A DNA stretch of 64,000 nucleotides from Verrucomicrobiota bacterium (GTDB taxonomy: Bacteria > Verrucomicrobiota > Verrucomicrobiia > Limisphaerales > UBA9464), in NCBI GenBank assembly GCA_947454705.1, contig CANGKZ010000018.1:1-64000 (forward strand), read 5' to 3'. The notes beneath the pieces were generated by a model that worked only from the letters and a program-made list of their open reading frames with translations, was not told the DNA's origin and ran no database searches. Shown one piece after another: positions 55,976 to 64,000 of this stretch; within the stretch, counting starts at the first letter, position 1; every line of letters starts with the position of its first letter. The translations under genes were made by a program, and so were the position numbers.

Positions 55976-55992
55976 CATGCCGGAAAGGCATG
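55976..55992. promoter_or_regulatory. LysR-type T-N11-A operator
   Basis: CATGCC-GGAAA-GGCATG is a perfect inverted repeat with 6-base arms lying between the divergent LysR and SDR genes. T55978 and A55990 are separated by 11 bases, as in the LysR consensus T-N11-A. It starts 13 bases upstream of the LysR start codon, suiting autoregulation and control of the SDR. Confidence 0.55.
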
Positions 55993-56102
55993 GCGGTGCA
56001 AGGAAGTCGGCATTGGGCAGAAGCGCACTTCAAATCCAGGGTCATCCCATCGAACACATCGTTTCGACCAAAACATAAAACAATCCACTGAAACCAAAGA
56101 TC

Positions 56103-56867
56103 ATGAAAACCAACTTCCAGAACAAAGTCGCCCTCATCACCGGTGCCACCAGCGGCATCGGCGCAACGGTCGCTCATCAACTCGCAACACTCGGCACCAA
56201 GGTGGTGGTCAGCGGACGACGAACTGCCGAAGGCGAGGCTGTGGTCAAGGCCATCCGCGACGCGGGAGGCACGGCGTCGTTTTTCAAGGCCGACACAAGC
56301 ATTGAGGCCGAGGTGAAGGGACTCGTGGAATTCACTGTGAGCAGTTATGGCCGTCTCGACTTCGCGTTCAACAATGCGGGAGTAGAAGGCGTCCCCGGCC
56401 TTACGACGGATCAACAGACCGAAGAGAATTATCGCCACACCTTCGACATCAACGTCCTCGGAGTGCTGTTCAGCATGAAGCACGAGATTCCCGAGATTCG
56501 GAAAAATGGCGGTGCGATCGTGAACACTTCCTCCGTGGCCGGACAGGTGGGCATGCCTGGATTCGGCCTCTACGTGGCGTCCAAACACGCGGTCAACGGC
56601 CTGACCCGCTCCGCCGCGCTCGAAGTCGCCAAGCAGGGAGTCCGCGTGAATGCCGTCGCGTTCGGCGCGATTCAGACGCCCATGATGGACCGCTTTGTCG
56701 GAGAAGCGAAAGTCGGGAACCCGCAGCGCGACTGGCTCGCCAGTGTCCATCCCGTCGGACGCGTCGGCACGACCGATGAAGCCGCACAGGCGGTAATTGC
56801 GCTGCTCGAAAACCCGTTCATCACGGGCACCGTGCTGACCGTGGATGGCGGCTGGACCGCACAGTGA
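56103..56867 (+). CDS. Short-chain dehydrogenase/reductase (LysR-linked, second pair)
   Basis: 254 residues, canonical classical SDR: TGATSGIG (14-21), NNAG near 91, catalytic Ser in NTSSVAG, YVASK (Tyr/Lys), and C-terminal GTVLTVDGGWTAQ. Such proteins include glucose 1-dehydrogenase-like and 3-oxoacyl-reductase-like enzymes; the substrate cannot be fixed. It is divergent from the LysR gene at 55061 and is followed 218 bases later by a thioredoxin gene. A hairpin with one bulge follows the stop (56880-56898) but has no T-tract. Confidence 0.92.
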   Translation: MKTNFQNKVALITGATSGIGATVAHQLATLGTKVVVSGRRTAEGEAVVKAIRDAGGTASFFKADTSIEAEVKGLVEFTVSSYGRLDFAFNNAGVEGVPGLTTDQQTEENYRHTFDINVLGVLFSMKHEIPEIRKNGGAIVNTSSVAGQVGMPGFGLYVASKHAVNGLTRSAALEVAKQGVRVNAVAFGAIQTPMMDRFVGEAKVGNPQRDWLASVHPVGRVGTTDEAAQAVIALLENPFITGTVLTVDGGWTAQ

Positions 56868-57085
56868 CCCCTGTTTTCCGCTCTCGGGCTCCCAGAGCAC
56901 GAAGCGGCGTGCCGGTTCCGGGTGGCGCCAACCTCTTCGCCACGTGCAGGCCTCGATCCACTCCGTGCACAAGTCCATGCGCATCAGGATCCTCTGCGGG
57001 GTAAGAAACGGTCCCCACGCCGCGTCCAAACATTAAGACGCTGAGCGATCGAAACGAAAACCAACAGCGCCTGGAAAAGACAACG

Positions 57086-57406
57086 ATGAAGACACTGACT
57101 CTGAACAACGAAAACTTTGGCTCAACCATCAACGGCAGCGCGACGCCCGTGCTTGTGGATTTCTGGGCGGAATGGTGTGGGCCGTGCAAGATGCTTTCGC
57201 CCGTGCTGAACGAGCTGGCCACCGAACAGGATGGAAAGGCGGTGATTGCCAAGTTGAACATCGATGAGGCCCCGGAACTCGCGTCGCGCTACGGCATCAC
57301 CGCGATTCCTACGCTGATCGTGTTCAAGAACGGACAGCCCGTAACAACCCTGCGCGGCGCGCACTCGAAGTCTGCGATCTTGAAGTCGCTCACGCTTGCC
57401 GCCTGA
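57086..57406 (+). CDS. trxA: Thioredoxin
   Basis: 106 residues with the thioredoxin fold and the unaltered active site WCGPCK (Cys31, Cys34), the buried acid in VDFWAEW, the cis-proline loop ITAIPTLIVF, and the C-terminal glycine-containing helix region. It reduces protein disulphides using electrons from thioredoxin reductase. The length is standard. It may belong with the upstream SDR/LysR genes in redox stress defence, but spacing gives no proof of an operon. Confidence 0.94.
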   Translation: MKTLTLNNENFGSTINGSATPVLVDFWAEWCGPCKMLSPVLNELATEQDGKAVIAKLNIDEAPELASRYGITAIPTLIVFKNGQPVTTLRGAHSKSAILKSLTLAA

Positions 57407-57558
57407 TCGGAAGGCGCTCCGCAACGACGTTGCCGAGTCGCAGCACGGTTGCCCGCGCGATGGTCTTGCGGGCGGTCCTTGAAGAGTTGCGTGCCAACCG
57501 TGCTGCTGGGCTGTTGCCGAACAAATCCTCCGTTTCACTTCAACCAAACGAAACGACC

Positions 57559-58146
57559 ATGACGGCCACCGCCTTCACCCGACTGCAAACGGAAATCCGT
57601 GCGTGCACGCTGTGCACGCCGCATCTCCCGCTGGGGCCGCGGCCCGTTTTTCAAATCTCCCCCACGGCCCGCATTCTCATCGCCGGGCAGGCTCCGGGAA
57701 GCAAGGTCCACGCAACGGGCATTCCCTTCGACGATGCCAGCGGCGACCGCCTGCGCGACTGGCTGGGTATCGATCGCGAAACCTTCTACGACGCCAACCG
57801 CGTTGCAATTCTACCGATGGGATTTTGTTACCCAGGCACGGGCAGCTCCGGCGACCTCCCGCCCCGTCCGGAATGTGCCGCCCTGTGGCGAGAGACGGTT
57901 CTGCGCGAACTTTCTGGCGTGAAATTGACTCTCGTCATCGGCCAATACGCATTGGCGTGGCATCTCGGCCCGCGCGCGAAACCGACGCTGACGGAAACGG
58001 TTCAGGCGTGGCGGGAATATGCGCCGACACTCTGGCCCATGCCCCACCCCAGCCCGCGAAACAATATTTGGCTGAAAAAGAATCCGTGGTTTGAGCAGGA
58101 GATTCTGCCCGCCATGCGAAAGCAGGTTGCGATGGATCTTGGATAA
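57559..58146 (+). CDS. Uracil-DNA glycosylase superfamily protein with Fe-S cysteines
   Basis: 195 residues. The catalytic loop GQAPGSKVHATG (43-54) and the C-terminal HPSPRN block are those of the UDG superfamily. Cysteines 17, 20, 90 and 106 have nearly the spacing of the four iron-sulphur ligands in family 4 enzymes (C-x2-C, then two further Cys 16 apart). It should excise uracil or related bases from DNA in base-excision repair. The aspartate/asparagine position of the loop differs from the strict family 4 GEAPG motif, so the exact family is open. ATG 57559 starts right before the CxxC segment; the frame is open further upstream. Confidence 0.8.
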   Translation: MTATAFTRLQTEIRACTLCTPHLPLGPRPVFQISPTARILIAGQAPGSKVHATGIPFDDASGDRLRDWLGIDRETFYDANRVAILPMGFCYPGTGSSGDLPPRPECAALWRETVLRELSGVKLTLVIGQYALAWHLGPRAKPTLTETVQAWREYAPTLWPMPHPSPRNNIWLKKNPWFEQEILPAMRKQVAMDLG

Positions 58147-58332
58147 CCCGGGTGTGAAAGGGGCTGGGTTCCTCCAAGGAGGTCCGGAAGCCATGCCTCC
58201 CGGTTGAAGCCGCATCCAAAGCAGAGGACTTGGTTCCATCGGCGACTCAACCAACTTCCCTTTAACTTCGCCTTCGCGGGTCGTGCCGGCACTGGTTGAC
58301 TTTTGGGCGTTTCACGCGACCGGTTAAAAGTG

Positions 58333-59247
58333 ATGAATTCGGAATCTGTTTCTGGCTCTGCTAATGCGTCGTCCTCGTCGGTTGCGCCCCTTGCCTCCAC
58401 TCCCTCCTCAGCGGAGCCCAGGGTGTGGTTGATCACCGGGTGCAGTTCTGGCCTGGGACGCAGCCTCGCCGAGAAGGCCATCGCTGCGGGCGACCGAGTC
58501 ATCGCCACCGCACGAAATGTCGATTCCCTGATCCCCCTGCTCCGCTTGTCACCGGATTCCGTCGCCCTCGTGGCGCTCGATGTCACGCAGCCCGATCAGG
58601 TCCGCTCCGCCGTCGCCGAGGCCCACGCAATTTGGGGTCGACTCGACGTGGTGGTGAACAACGCCGGATTCGGACTGATCGGCGCGGTTGAGGAATGCTC
58701 CGATGCCCAAATCGAACGCAACCTGCAGACGAACCTGCTGGGGCCGATTCGAGTGATCCGCGCCGTGCTTCCGCACCTGCGCGCGCAGCGCAGTGGTCAC
58801 CTGATCCAAATCAGCGCCGCCGCTGCGATCAGCAATTACGCCGGATTTGGCATCTACGGCGCGGCCAAGTGCGGCGTCGAGGGATTGAGCGAGTCGCTCC
58901 GCGCGGAACTTGCCCCTCTCGGGATCCGCGTGACCCTCGTTCAACCCGGGCCGTTCCGCACCGAGTTCATCTCGCGTTCGCTGGATCGGGCCGAGCAGCG
59001 CATCTCGGACTACGACGCCACCAGCGGCAAGTTCCAGCAGTTCCTTTCCCGCATCAGCGGCAAGCAACCCGGGGATCCGGATCGCGCCGCGGAAATCATC
59101 GTTCAGATGGTCCATCGGGGGCAGGCGCCCCTGCGACTCGCGCTGGGCAAGTACGCCGTGGACAAGGTCCGCAAGGTGCTCCGCAGCCGGGAATTTGACC
59201 TGAACGAGTGGGAATCGGTAGCCGTGGGGGCCGATTTTCCCGCCTAA
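58333..59247 (+). CDS. Short-chain dehydrogenase/reductase
   Basis: 304 residues. A Ser/Ala-rich leader of about 30 residues precedes WLITGCSSGLGRSLAEKAIA (cofactor motif TGCSSGLG), NNAGFG, catalytic Ser in ISAAAA, and YGAAKCGVEG. The TGxSSGxG form with 'NAGFGLIGAVEE' is typical of oxidoreductases annotated as retinol-dehydrogenase-like or 'SDR family oxidoreductase'. The role is unknown. ATG 58333 was preferred to the upstream TTG. No operon link with icd, which starts 200 bases later after a short 'actttggac' repeat. Confidence 0.87.
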   Translation: MNSESVSGSANASSSSVAPLASTPSSAEPRVWLITGCSSGLGRSLAEKAIAAGDRVIATARNVDSLIPLLRLSPDSVALVALDVTQPDQVRSAVAEAHAIWGRLDVVVNNAGFGLIGAVEECSDAQIERNLQTNLLGPIRVIRAVLPHLRAQRSGHLIQISAAAAISNYAGFGIYGAAKCGVEGLSESLRAELAPLGIRVTLVQPGPFRTEFISRSLDRAEQRISDYDATSGKFQQFLSRISGKQPGDPDRAAEIIVQMVHRGQAPLRLALGKYAVDKVRKVLRSREFDLNEWESVAVGADFPA

Positions 59248-59308
59248 TCCGTTGTCTGGCTGAGTCCCTTCGCGGGCACCAACCCACCCTGGGAATCCGG
59301 GGCAAAGG

Positions 59309-59337
59309 TCCGACTTTGGACTTTGGACTTTGGACCT
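59309..59337. repeat. Short 'GGACTTTGGACTTTGGAC' repeat (type E)
   Basis: GACTTTGGACTTTGGAC with flanking GGTCC resembles CAAAGACTTTGGACTTCCAA and TTTGGACT at 62461-62493. Both lie in intergenic DNA. They may be ends of another small mobile repeat. Confidence 0.4.
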
Positions 59338-59447
59338 GAGACTCAAACCCATACTTGCCCCGGTTTGGCGGGGTCCGCTTTAATGAGGGCTTCCGGGCGG
59401 CGATCCTGTTGTGGCCTCCCGGGTCGCAATCCATCACACTAGCTCTC

Positions 59448-60764
59448 ATGGCCTACACCACGTGCACCGTCCCCACGGGCGAGAAAATCAGCATTCAGAA
59501 CGGCAAACTGAACGTTCCGAACAATCCCGTCATTCCGTTCATCCGCGGTGACGGTACGGGTCCCGACATCTGGGCTTCGTCGGTGCGCGTCATGGACGCC
59601 GCGGTGGAAAAGGCCTACGGCGGCGCCAAGAAGGTCTCCTGGATGGAAGTCTTCGCCGGCGAGGAGAGCTTCAAGCGCTTCAACAACTGGTTGCCGGATG
59701 ACACCGTCAACGCCTTCAAGGAATACCTGGTCGGCATCAAGGGACCGTTGACCACCCCGGTGGGCGGCGGCATCCGCTCGCTGAACGTGGCCCTGCGCCA
59801 GATGCTCGATCTCTACGTCTGCCTGCGCCCGGTGCAGTACTTCGCCGGCGTTCCGAGCCCGGTGAAGAAGCCCGAGGCCGTGGACATGGTGATCTTCCGG
59901 GAGAACACCGAGGACATCTACGCCGGCATCGAATACGCGGCCGGCACTCCGGAATCGGCCAAGGTGCTCGACTTCATCGCCAAGGAGTTCCCGAAGCAAT
60001 TCTCCAAGATCCGCTTCGGCACCCAGGAAGCGGCCGCCGAATTCTGGAAAGCCGTCGGCGCTCCCAACTTCCCCACCGACGTGCAGGTAGGCGTGGGCAT
60101 CAAGCCGGTGTCCTACTCGGGCAGCGTGCGCCTGATCCACAGCGCCATCTCCTACGCCATCGCCAACAAGCGCAAGTCGGTGACGATTGTCCACAAGGGC
60201 AACATCATGAAGTTCACCGAAGGCGCCTTCCGCGATTGGGGCTACAAGGTGGCCAAGGAAATGTTCGGCGCGGTGGAAATCGACGGCGGCCCCTGGTGCA
60301 AGATCCCCGAGGGTAAGCCCGGCGCTGGAATCATCATCAAGGACAGCATCGCCGACATCACCCTGCAGCAGGTCCTCACGCGTCCGACCGACTTCGACGT
60401 CATCGCCACGCTGAACCTGAATGGCGACTACCTGAGCGACGCCCTCGCGGCCCAGGTCGGCGGCATCGGCATCGCACCGGGCGGCAACATCAATTACATC
60501 ACCGGACACGCCATCTTTGAGGCCACCCACGGCACCGCGCCGAAGTACGCCAACAAGGACATGGTGAACCCGGGCTCCGTGGTGCTGTCGGGCGAAATGA
60601 TGCTGCGCCACCTCGGCTGGATCGAGGCCGCGGACCTCATCCTCAAGGGCCTGAACGGCGCGATCGGATCGAAGAAGGTCACCTACGACTTCGCACGTCT
60701 CATGGAAGGCGCCACCGAAGTGAAGTGCTCGGCCTTCGGCGACAACATCATCGCCCACATGTAA
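59448..60764 (+). CDS. icd: NADP-type isocitrate dehydrogenase
   Basis: 438 residues, close in pattern to the E. coli enzyme: [14 protein letters not shown], the substrate loop [20 protein letters not shown] with the conserved Ser that is the AceK phosphorylation site in E. coli, [29 protein letters not shown], and [17 protein letters not shown]. It converts isocitrate to 2-oxoglutarate and CO2 in the TCA cycle, in the cytoplasm. The ATG at 59448 gives the usual N-terminus; the longer frame is not family-like. It is a single gene followed by a strong terminator. Coenzyme preference is assumed from family type. Confidence 0.95.
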   Translation: MAYTTCTVPTGEKISIQNGKLNVPNNPVIPFIRGDGTGPDIWASSVRVMDAAVEKAYGGAKKVSWMEVFAGEESFKRFNNWLPDDTVNAFKEYLVGIKGPLTTPVGGGIRSLNVALRQMLDLYVCLRPVQYFAGVPSPVKKPEAVDMVIFRENTEDIYAGIEYAAGTPESAKVLDFIAKEFPKQFSKIRFGTQEAAAEFWKAVGAPNFPTDVQVGVGIKPVSYSGSVRLIHSAISYAIANKRKSVTIVHKGNIMKFTEGAFRDWGYKVAKEMFGAVEIDGGPWCKIPEGKPGAGIIIKDSIADITLQQVLTRPTDFDVIATLNLNGDYLSDALAAQVGGIGIAPGGNINYITGHAIFEATHGTAPKYANKDMVNPGSVVLSGEMMLRHLGWIEAADLILKGLNGAIGSKKVTYDFARLMEGATEVKCSAFGDNIIAHM

Positions 60765-60815
60765 GGCCGGGAGCGATTGTCCCCAAATCAAAGGTCCCAT
60801 TTCGGGTCCCTGAAC

Positions 60816-60855
60816 CGCGGCGCGCTGGAATCTCCCGGCGCGCCGCGTTTGTTTT
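60816..60855 (+). terminator. Rho-independent terminator of icd
   Basis: CGCGGCGCGC (60816-60825) pairs exactly with GCGCGCCGCG (60838-60847) around a 12-base loop and is followed by TTTGTTTT. It lies 51 bases after the icd stop. Confidence 0.85.
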
Positions 60856-60956
60856 GCGGGGATTGGCGCAAAGCGCACCACTACAACTGAACTCCCTTTC
60901 AACTTTTTCTCCTTCACCTCCGAAAACGCTTTTGGTTGATAGGAACCGGTTCCCCC

Positions 60957-62255
60957 ATGACTTCCCCGTTCTCCGCCCGACGCTCGCTTTCGCGACTTGT
61001 TTCGATGATCTCTGCGGCCTTCGCCTCGGCCTGCGTTCTGGCGGCTCCGGTCATCACCGACGAAGCCAAGGTTCCGCCGTACACGCTACCCGATCCCCTC
61101 GCCTTTCAGGACGGCACCCGCGTCCGCTCCGTGCGGGACTGGACCGAGCGTCGGCGTCCAGAGCTGTTGAAACTTTTTGAGTCGGAGATTTACGGACGCA
61201 CCCTCGTTGGGCGGCCAGCAAACCTGAGGTTCGTGGTGCGCGAGGAACGACGCGACGCGCGGGGCGGCACCGCCACGCGGATGCGCATTGGCATTTTGTT
61301 TGAGGGACGCGAGGACGGACGCCAGATGGAACTGCTGCTCGTGCTGCCCAACAATGCACGAGGCCCCATTCCAGTGTTTCTCGGACTGAATTTCGACGGG
61401 AACTACACCACGTCGCCCGAGCCCGATCTGCCGGTTCCCACGCACTGGGTGAACGGTCTGTACGTGAACAAGGTGAAGGACCACAAGGCCACGGAATCGG
61501 GCCGCGGAATCCACCAACACATGTGGCCGACCGCCTACCTGCTTGAGCACGGCTATGGGCTGGCCACGATCGGCTACGGCGAGATCGAGCCCGATGAACC
61601 GGGCCAATGGCGCAAGGGCCCGCGCGGATTGGGACCCGAGCCCGGCCCCGGCGATTGGGGCGCGATCGGAGCCTGGGCCTGGGGACTCAGCAGGGCCCTC
61701 GACTATCTGGAAACCCAACCCCGCGTGGATGCCCGCCGTGTGGCGCTCACCGGATTCAGCCGGCTGGGCAAAGCGGCGTTGTGGGCCGCAGCTCAGGACA
61801 CGCGATTTGCCGCCGTGGTCTCCAATGCGTCGGGTGCTGGTGGAATCGCGTTGAGCAAACGGTTGTACGGCGAACAGATCGATCATTTGGCCGGGAGCCT
61901 CGGACACTGGTTTGCACCGAACTTTGCCAAATACTCGGATCGGGAAGCCGATCTGCCGGTGGATCAACACGAGCTCGCGGCGCTGATTGCCCCGCGTCCT
62001 CTGCTGATCCTCAGCGGCACGACGGATTTCTATTCGGATCCGAAGGGTGAATTTCTCGGCGGCCTCGGTGCGGATCCGGTGTACCGATTGCTCGGAACCG
62101 ACGGTCTTGCCGTGCGCGAATGGCCGAAGGAATCGGTGCTGATCCAGAGCACGATCGGATATTTCCTGCGCCCCGGTGGGCACGACGTGACGCTGGAAGA
62201 CTGGCAGGCGACGATTGCGTTCGCCGACCGGAATCTCAGGCGACGCCGGCACTAA
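60957..62255 (+). CDS. Secreted glucuronoyl esterase-like (CE15) hydrolase
   Basis: 432 residues with a signal peptide (LVSMISAAFASACVLAAPVI). Alpha/beta hydrolase with the CE15 nucleophile motif GFSRLGKAA (Ser268; family form G.SR.GK), followed by SNASGAGGIALSKR, where CE15 enzymes carry acidic and cation-binding residues, and a C-terminal GGHD with the catalytic His. Family members cleave ester links between 4-O-methyl-glucuronate side chains and lignin or other alcohols. Bacterial homologues are varied, so xylan is only the likeliest target. ATG 60957 precedes the signal peptide. A type C repeat begins 24 bases after the stop. Confidence 0.82.
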   Translation: MTSPFSARRSLSRLVSMISAAFASACVLAAPVITDEAKVPPYTLPDPLAFQDGTRVRSVRDWTERRRPELLKLFESEIYGRTLVGRPANLRFVVREERRDARGGTATRMRIGILFEGREDGRQMELLLVLPNNARGPIPVFLGLNFDGNYTTSPEPDLPVPTHWVNGLYVNKVKDHKATESGRGIHQHMWPTAYLLEHGYGLATIGYGEIEPDEPGQWRKGPRGLGPEPGPGDWGAIGAWAWGLSRALDYLETQPRVDARRVALTGFSRLGKAALWAAAQDTRFAAVVSNASGAGGIALSKRLYGEQIDHLAGSLGHWFAPNFAKYSDREADLPVDQHELAALIAPRPLLILSGTTDFYSDPKGEFLGGLGADPVYRLLGTDGLAVREWPKESVLIQSTIGYFLRPGGHDVTLEDWQATIAFADRNLRRRRH

Positions 62256-62278
62256 CCGCTTCGATCTGGAGGCGGCAG

Positions 62279-62430
62279 TTGAAACCACAGATGGACACAG
62301 ATTCACACAGATAGAGAAGGAGATCGGTGGTTCGACTGGGCTTAAACGGTTTCACGTGCGGGACGATCCATGAATCCCTCCGTTCCGTGCAGTTTCATCT
62401 GTGTTTATCTGTGTCCATCTGTGGTTGAAC
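62279..62430. repeat. Type C MITE-like element (C2)
   Basis: A second copy of the element at 50551: starts TTGAAACCACAGATGGACAC, ends GTGTCCATCTGTGGTTGAAC, with GTGGTTCGACTGGGCTTAAA inside. The length is practically equal (about 152 bases). Confidence 0.87.
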
Positions 62431-62543
62431 TCTCAGCAAACTTCCGGATTTAGGATCACCCCAAAGACTTTGGACTTCCAACTTTGGACTCCGCCGCTCT
62501 TTTCGATTCCCCTCCTTGCGACGGATCCCCCAAGGTTTGCGCC

Positions 62544-63581
62544 ATGGATATCCCGATCGGAATTGTCGGAACCGGTTTCATGGCCGTCGCGCATCTGAAG
62601 GCCTACACCAAGGTGCCCGGAGCGCGCATCGCCGCCTTGTGCAATCCCAGCGGACGCAACCTCGACGGTGACTTTTCGAACGTTGCCGGGAATGTCGGGG
62701 ATGGAAACGTCTTCCGTCTCGACATGACCCACGTGAAGGCGCTGCGCGATCCTGCGGCGTTGTTTGCCGATCCGGAAATCCAGGTGGTGGACATCACCAC
62801 CCCCACGCGCACGCACGTGGACCTGGCCATCGCCGCGTTGAACGCCGGCAAACACGTGCTGGTGGAAAAGCCCATGGCCGGCACGCGCGCCGAGGCGGAG
62901 CGCCTGGTCGTCGCCGCCGCCGAAGCCGAAAAGCGCGGTGTGTTCCTCATGCCGGCGATGTGCATCCGATTCTGGCCCGCTTACACCTGGCTCAAGGGAT
63001 TGATCGATTCCGGGGCCCACGGACGCGTGCTCGATGCCCGGTTCCGTCGCGTGGCCCAGGCCCCCGGCTGGGGACACAGCCACTTCCTCAAGGGCGGCGA
63101 GAGCGGTGGAGCCCTGCTCGATCTGCACATTCACGACGTCGATTTCATCCTCCACTGCTTCGGCAAGCCGCGCAGCGTGTTTGCCTCGGGCTATTCCAAG
63201 GTCAGCGGCGCGATTGACCACGTGCTCGCGCTGTATTCGGTCGAGGGCGGAGCCACGGTGAGCGCCGAGGGAAGCTGGGCCATGTCCGATGGCTTCGGAT
63301 TCAACATGGCCTTCACGGTGAATTTCGAACGCGCGACGGTGGACTTCGACATCGCCCGCGGGGCCGATGCCCTCAAACGCTTCGTGCCCGGTCAACCGGC
63401 GGAAGTGATTCAGCCCGGCGAGGGCGATGGTTACATCGGAGAACTCTCGTACTTCCTCGACTGCGTGCGCCAGCGCCGCGCCCCGCGCAAGGTCACCGCC
63501 CAGGACGGAGCAGCCGCCATCGCGGTCTGCGAGGCGGAGGCCGCGTCCATTGCCGGCGGAGTGCCAGCACCCGTGCGCTAA
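62544..63581 (+). CDS. Gfo/Idh/MocA-family oxidoreductase
   Basis: 345 residues. The N-terminal Rossmann domain carries IGIVGTGFMAVAHLKAY, VVDITTPTRTHVDLAIAAL and the family motif EKPMA near residue 113. The C-terminal alpha/beta domain contains GGALLDLHIHDVDFILHCFG, with the conserved 'D...H..D' catalytic block. Such enzymes oxidise or reduce sugars and cyclitols with NAD(P). The exact sugar is not readable. A start codon at 62544 (GCCATGGATATC) precedes the Rossmann strand directly. The HAD hydrolase follows 89 bases later on the same strand, suggesting a sugar-processing unit. Confidence 0.92.
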   Translation: MDIPIGIVGTGFMAVAHLKAYTKVPGARIAALCNPSGRNLDGDFSNVAGNVGDGNVFRLDMTHVKALRDPAALFADPEIQVVDITTPTRTHVDLAIAALNAGKHVLVEKPMAGTRAEAERLVVAAAEAEKRGVFLMPAMCIRFWPAYTWLKGLIDSGAHGRVLDARFRRVAQAPGWGHSHFLKGGESGGALLDLHIHDVDFILHCFGKPRSVFASGYSKVSGAIDHVLALYSVEGGATVSAEGSWAMSDGFGFNMAFTVNFERATVDFDIARGADALKRFVPGQPAEVIQPGEGDGYIGELSYFLDCVRQRRAPRKVTAQDGAAAIAVCEAEAASIAGGVPAPVR

Positions 63582-63670
63582 TCACGATCGATTGAACCAT
63601 TTCTGATCCACTGCCAACCGACCCGGGGGATTGACGCGAACCCGGGCCAACCTTCAGTTTGAACGAACAC

Positions 63671-64000
63671 ATGAGTCTTTCTGCCCGCTTTTCAGGACGT
63701 GTCGAATTCAGCCCCGGCTATCAGCCCCGGAAGGGATTGTCGCACGTGCTGTTCGATTTCGACGGCACCCTTTCCCTGATCCGCCAGGGATGGCCCGACG
63801 TAATGGTCCCGATGTTCGCCAACATCATTCCCGCCATCGCCGGCGAATCCTACGAGGAGCGCTGCAAGCTCGCGTTCGAGGACATCATGCGCCTCAACGG
63901 CAAGCAGACCATCTACCAGATGATCCAGCTCGCCGACCGCGTGAAGGAACGCGGCGGCACCCCGCAGGAACCCCTCGAGTACAAGCACGAGTACCTGCGC
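63671..64000 (+). CDS. HAD-superfamily hydrolase, 5' part only
   Basis: 110 residues run to the window edge. The HAD nucleophile motif LFDFDGTLSLIRQGW (about 28-42) is intact, followed by a helical cap-like region (MVPMFANIIPAIAGESYEER). Phosphoglycolate-phosphatase or beta-phosphoglucomutase-like enzymes begin this way, usually with a shorter N-terminus. It probably acts on a phosphosugar, given the oxidoreductase upstream. The family subgroup cannot be decided without the missing C-terminal part. Confidence 0.85.
   Translation, partial: MSLSARFSGRVEFSPGYQPRKGLSHVLFDFDGTLSLIRQGWPDVMVPMFANIIPAIAGESYEERCKLAFEDIMRLNGKQTIYQMIQLADRVKERGGTPQEPLEYKHEYLR

Noticed and set aside
59439-60917. 492-residue minus-strand open frame opposite icd
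   Set aside because: The plus strand is clearly isocitrate dehydrogenase. The antisense frame has repetitive Asp/Val/Gly/His composition and spans the terminator.

Overview
The window reads as a chromosomal segment of a Verrucomicrobiota bacterium, most likely of the Pedosphaera/Limisphaera type. This is inferred from gene families and repeats, not from a marker gene. The supporting signs are high GC, large secreted PQQ-like propeller proteins with EF-hand inserts, a planctomycete-type cytochrome c fused to ankyrin repeats, Ser/Thr kinases with WD40 or TPR tails beside an ECF sigma factor, a giant LamG/propeller hybrid histidine kinase, and many intergenic elements built from an 8-bp unit (CCTTCAAC/GTTGAAGG). 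No rRNA, tRNA or CRISPR array was found.

Layout. 1-146: the end of an IS66-like insertion sequence, abutting a DUF2290-like gene (179-889). 1490-4382: a secreted SGNH/sialate-esterase-like enzyme and an unknown secreted protein. 4997-14814: a three-gene signalling operon made of a 2592-residue hybrid kinase, a lone CheY-like receiver, and a SpoIIE-type phosphatase carrying two kinase-less histidine dimerisation segments and a receiver. 15551-16831: a CrtX-like glycosyltransferase. 16887-29435: an ECF sigma factor followed by three paralogous Ser/Thr kinases and an acyltransferase; the last three genes are joined by ATGA overlaps. 29577-32638: two PQQ-like propeller proteins with EF hands. 33186-34697 (minus): an acyl-CoA ligase. 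35331-37703: a cytochrome c-ankyrin-terpenoid-cyclase-fold fusion.

38509-48432 is an ion and osmolyte block: ClC transporter, processive family-2 glycosyltransferase, CPA2-type antiporter, TrkH/TrkA potassium uptake pair, and, on the minus strand, a Na+/H+ antiporter followed by a fused glucosyl-3-phosphoglycerate-synthase-like glycosyltransferase and HAD phosphatase. A third PQQ/EF-hand protein (49001-50455), a small membrane protein and a KirBac potassium channel follow. 52305-57406 holds two divergent LysR/short-chain dehydrogenase pairs, a secreted YHS protein and thioredoxin. 57559-64000 has an Fe-S uracil-DNA glycosylase, an SDR, isocitrate dehydrogenase with a strong terminator, a CE15-like esterase, a Gfo/Idh/MocA oxidoreductase and the start of a HAD hydrolase.

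How it fits together. Secreted esterases, the oxidoreductase and the lectin-like sensor kinase suggest a polysaccharide-degrading lifestyle. The 38-52 kb region suggests potassium, chloride, sodium and pH homeostasis coupled to synthesis of a glucosylglycerate-type compatible solute. The intergenic gaps are filled by at least four MITE-like repeat families, often placed directly after stop codons, whose cores contain short palindromes with 6-bp arms and a 2-base centre.
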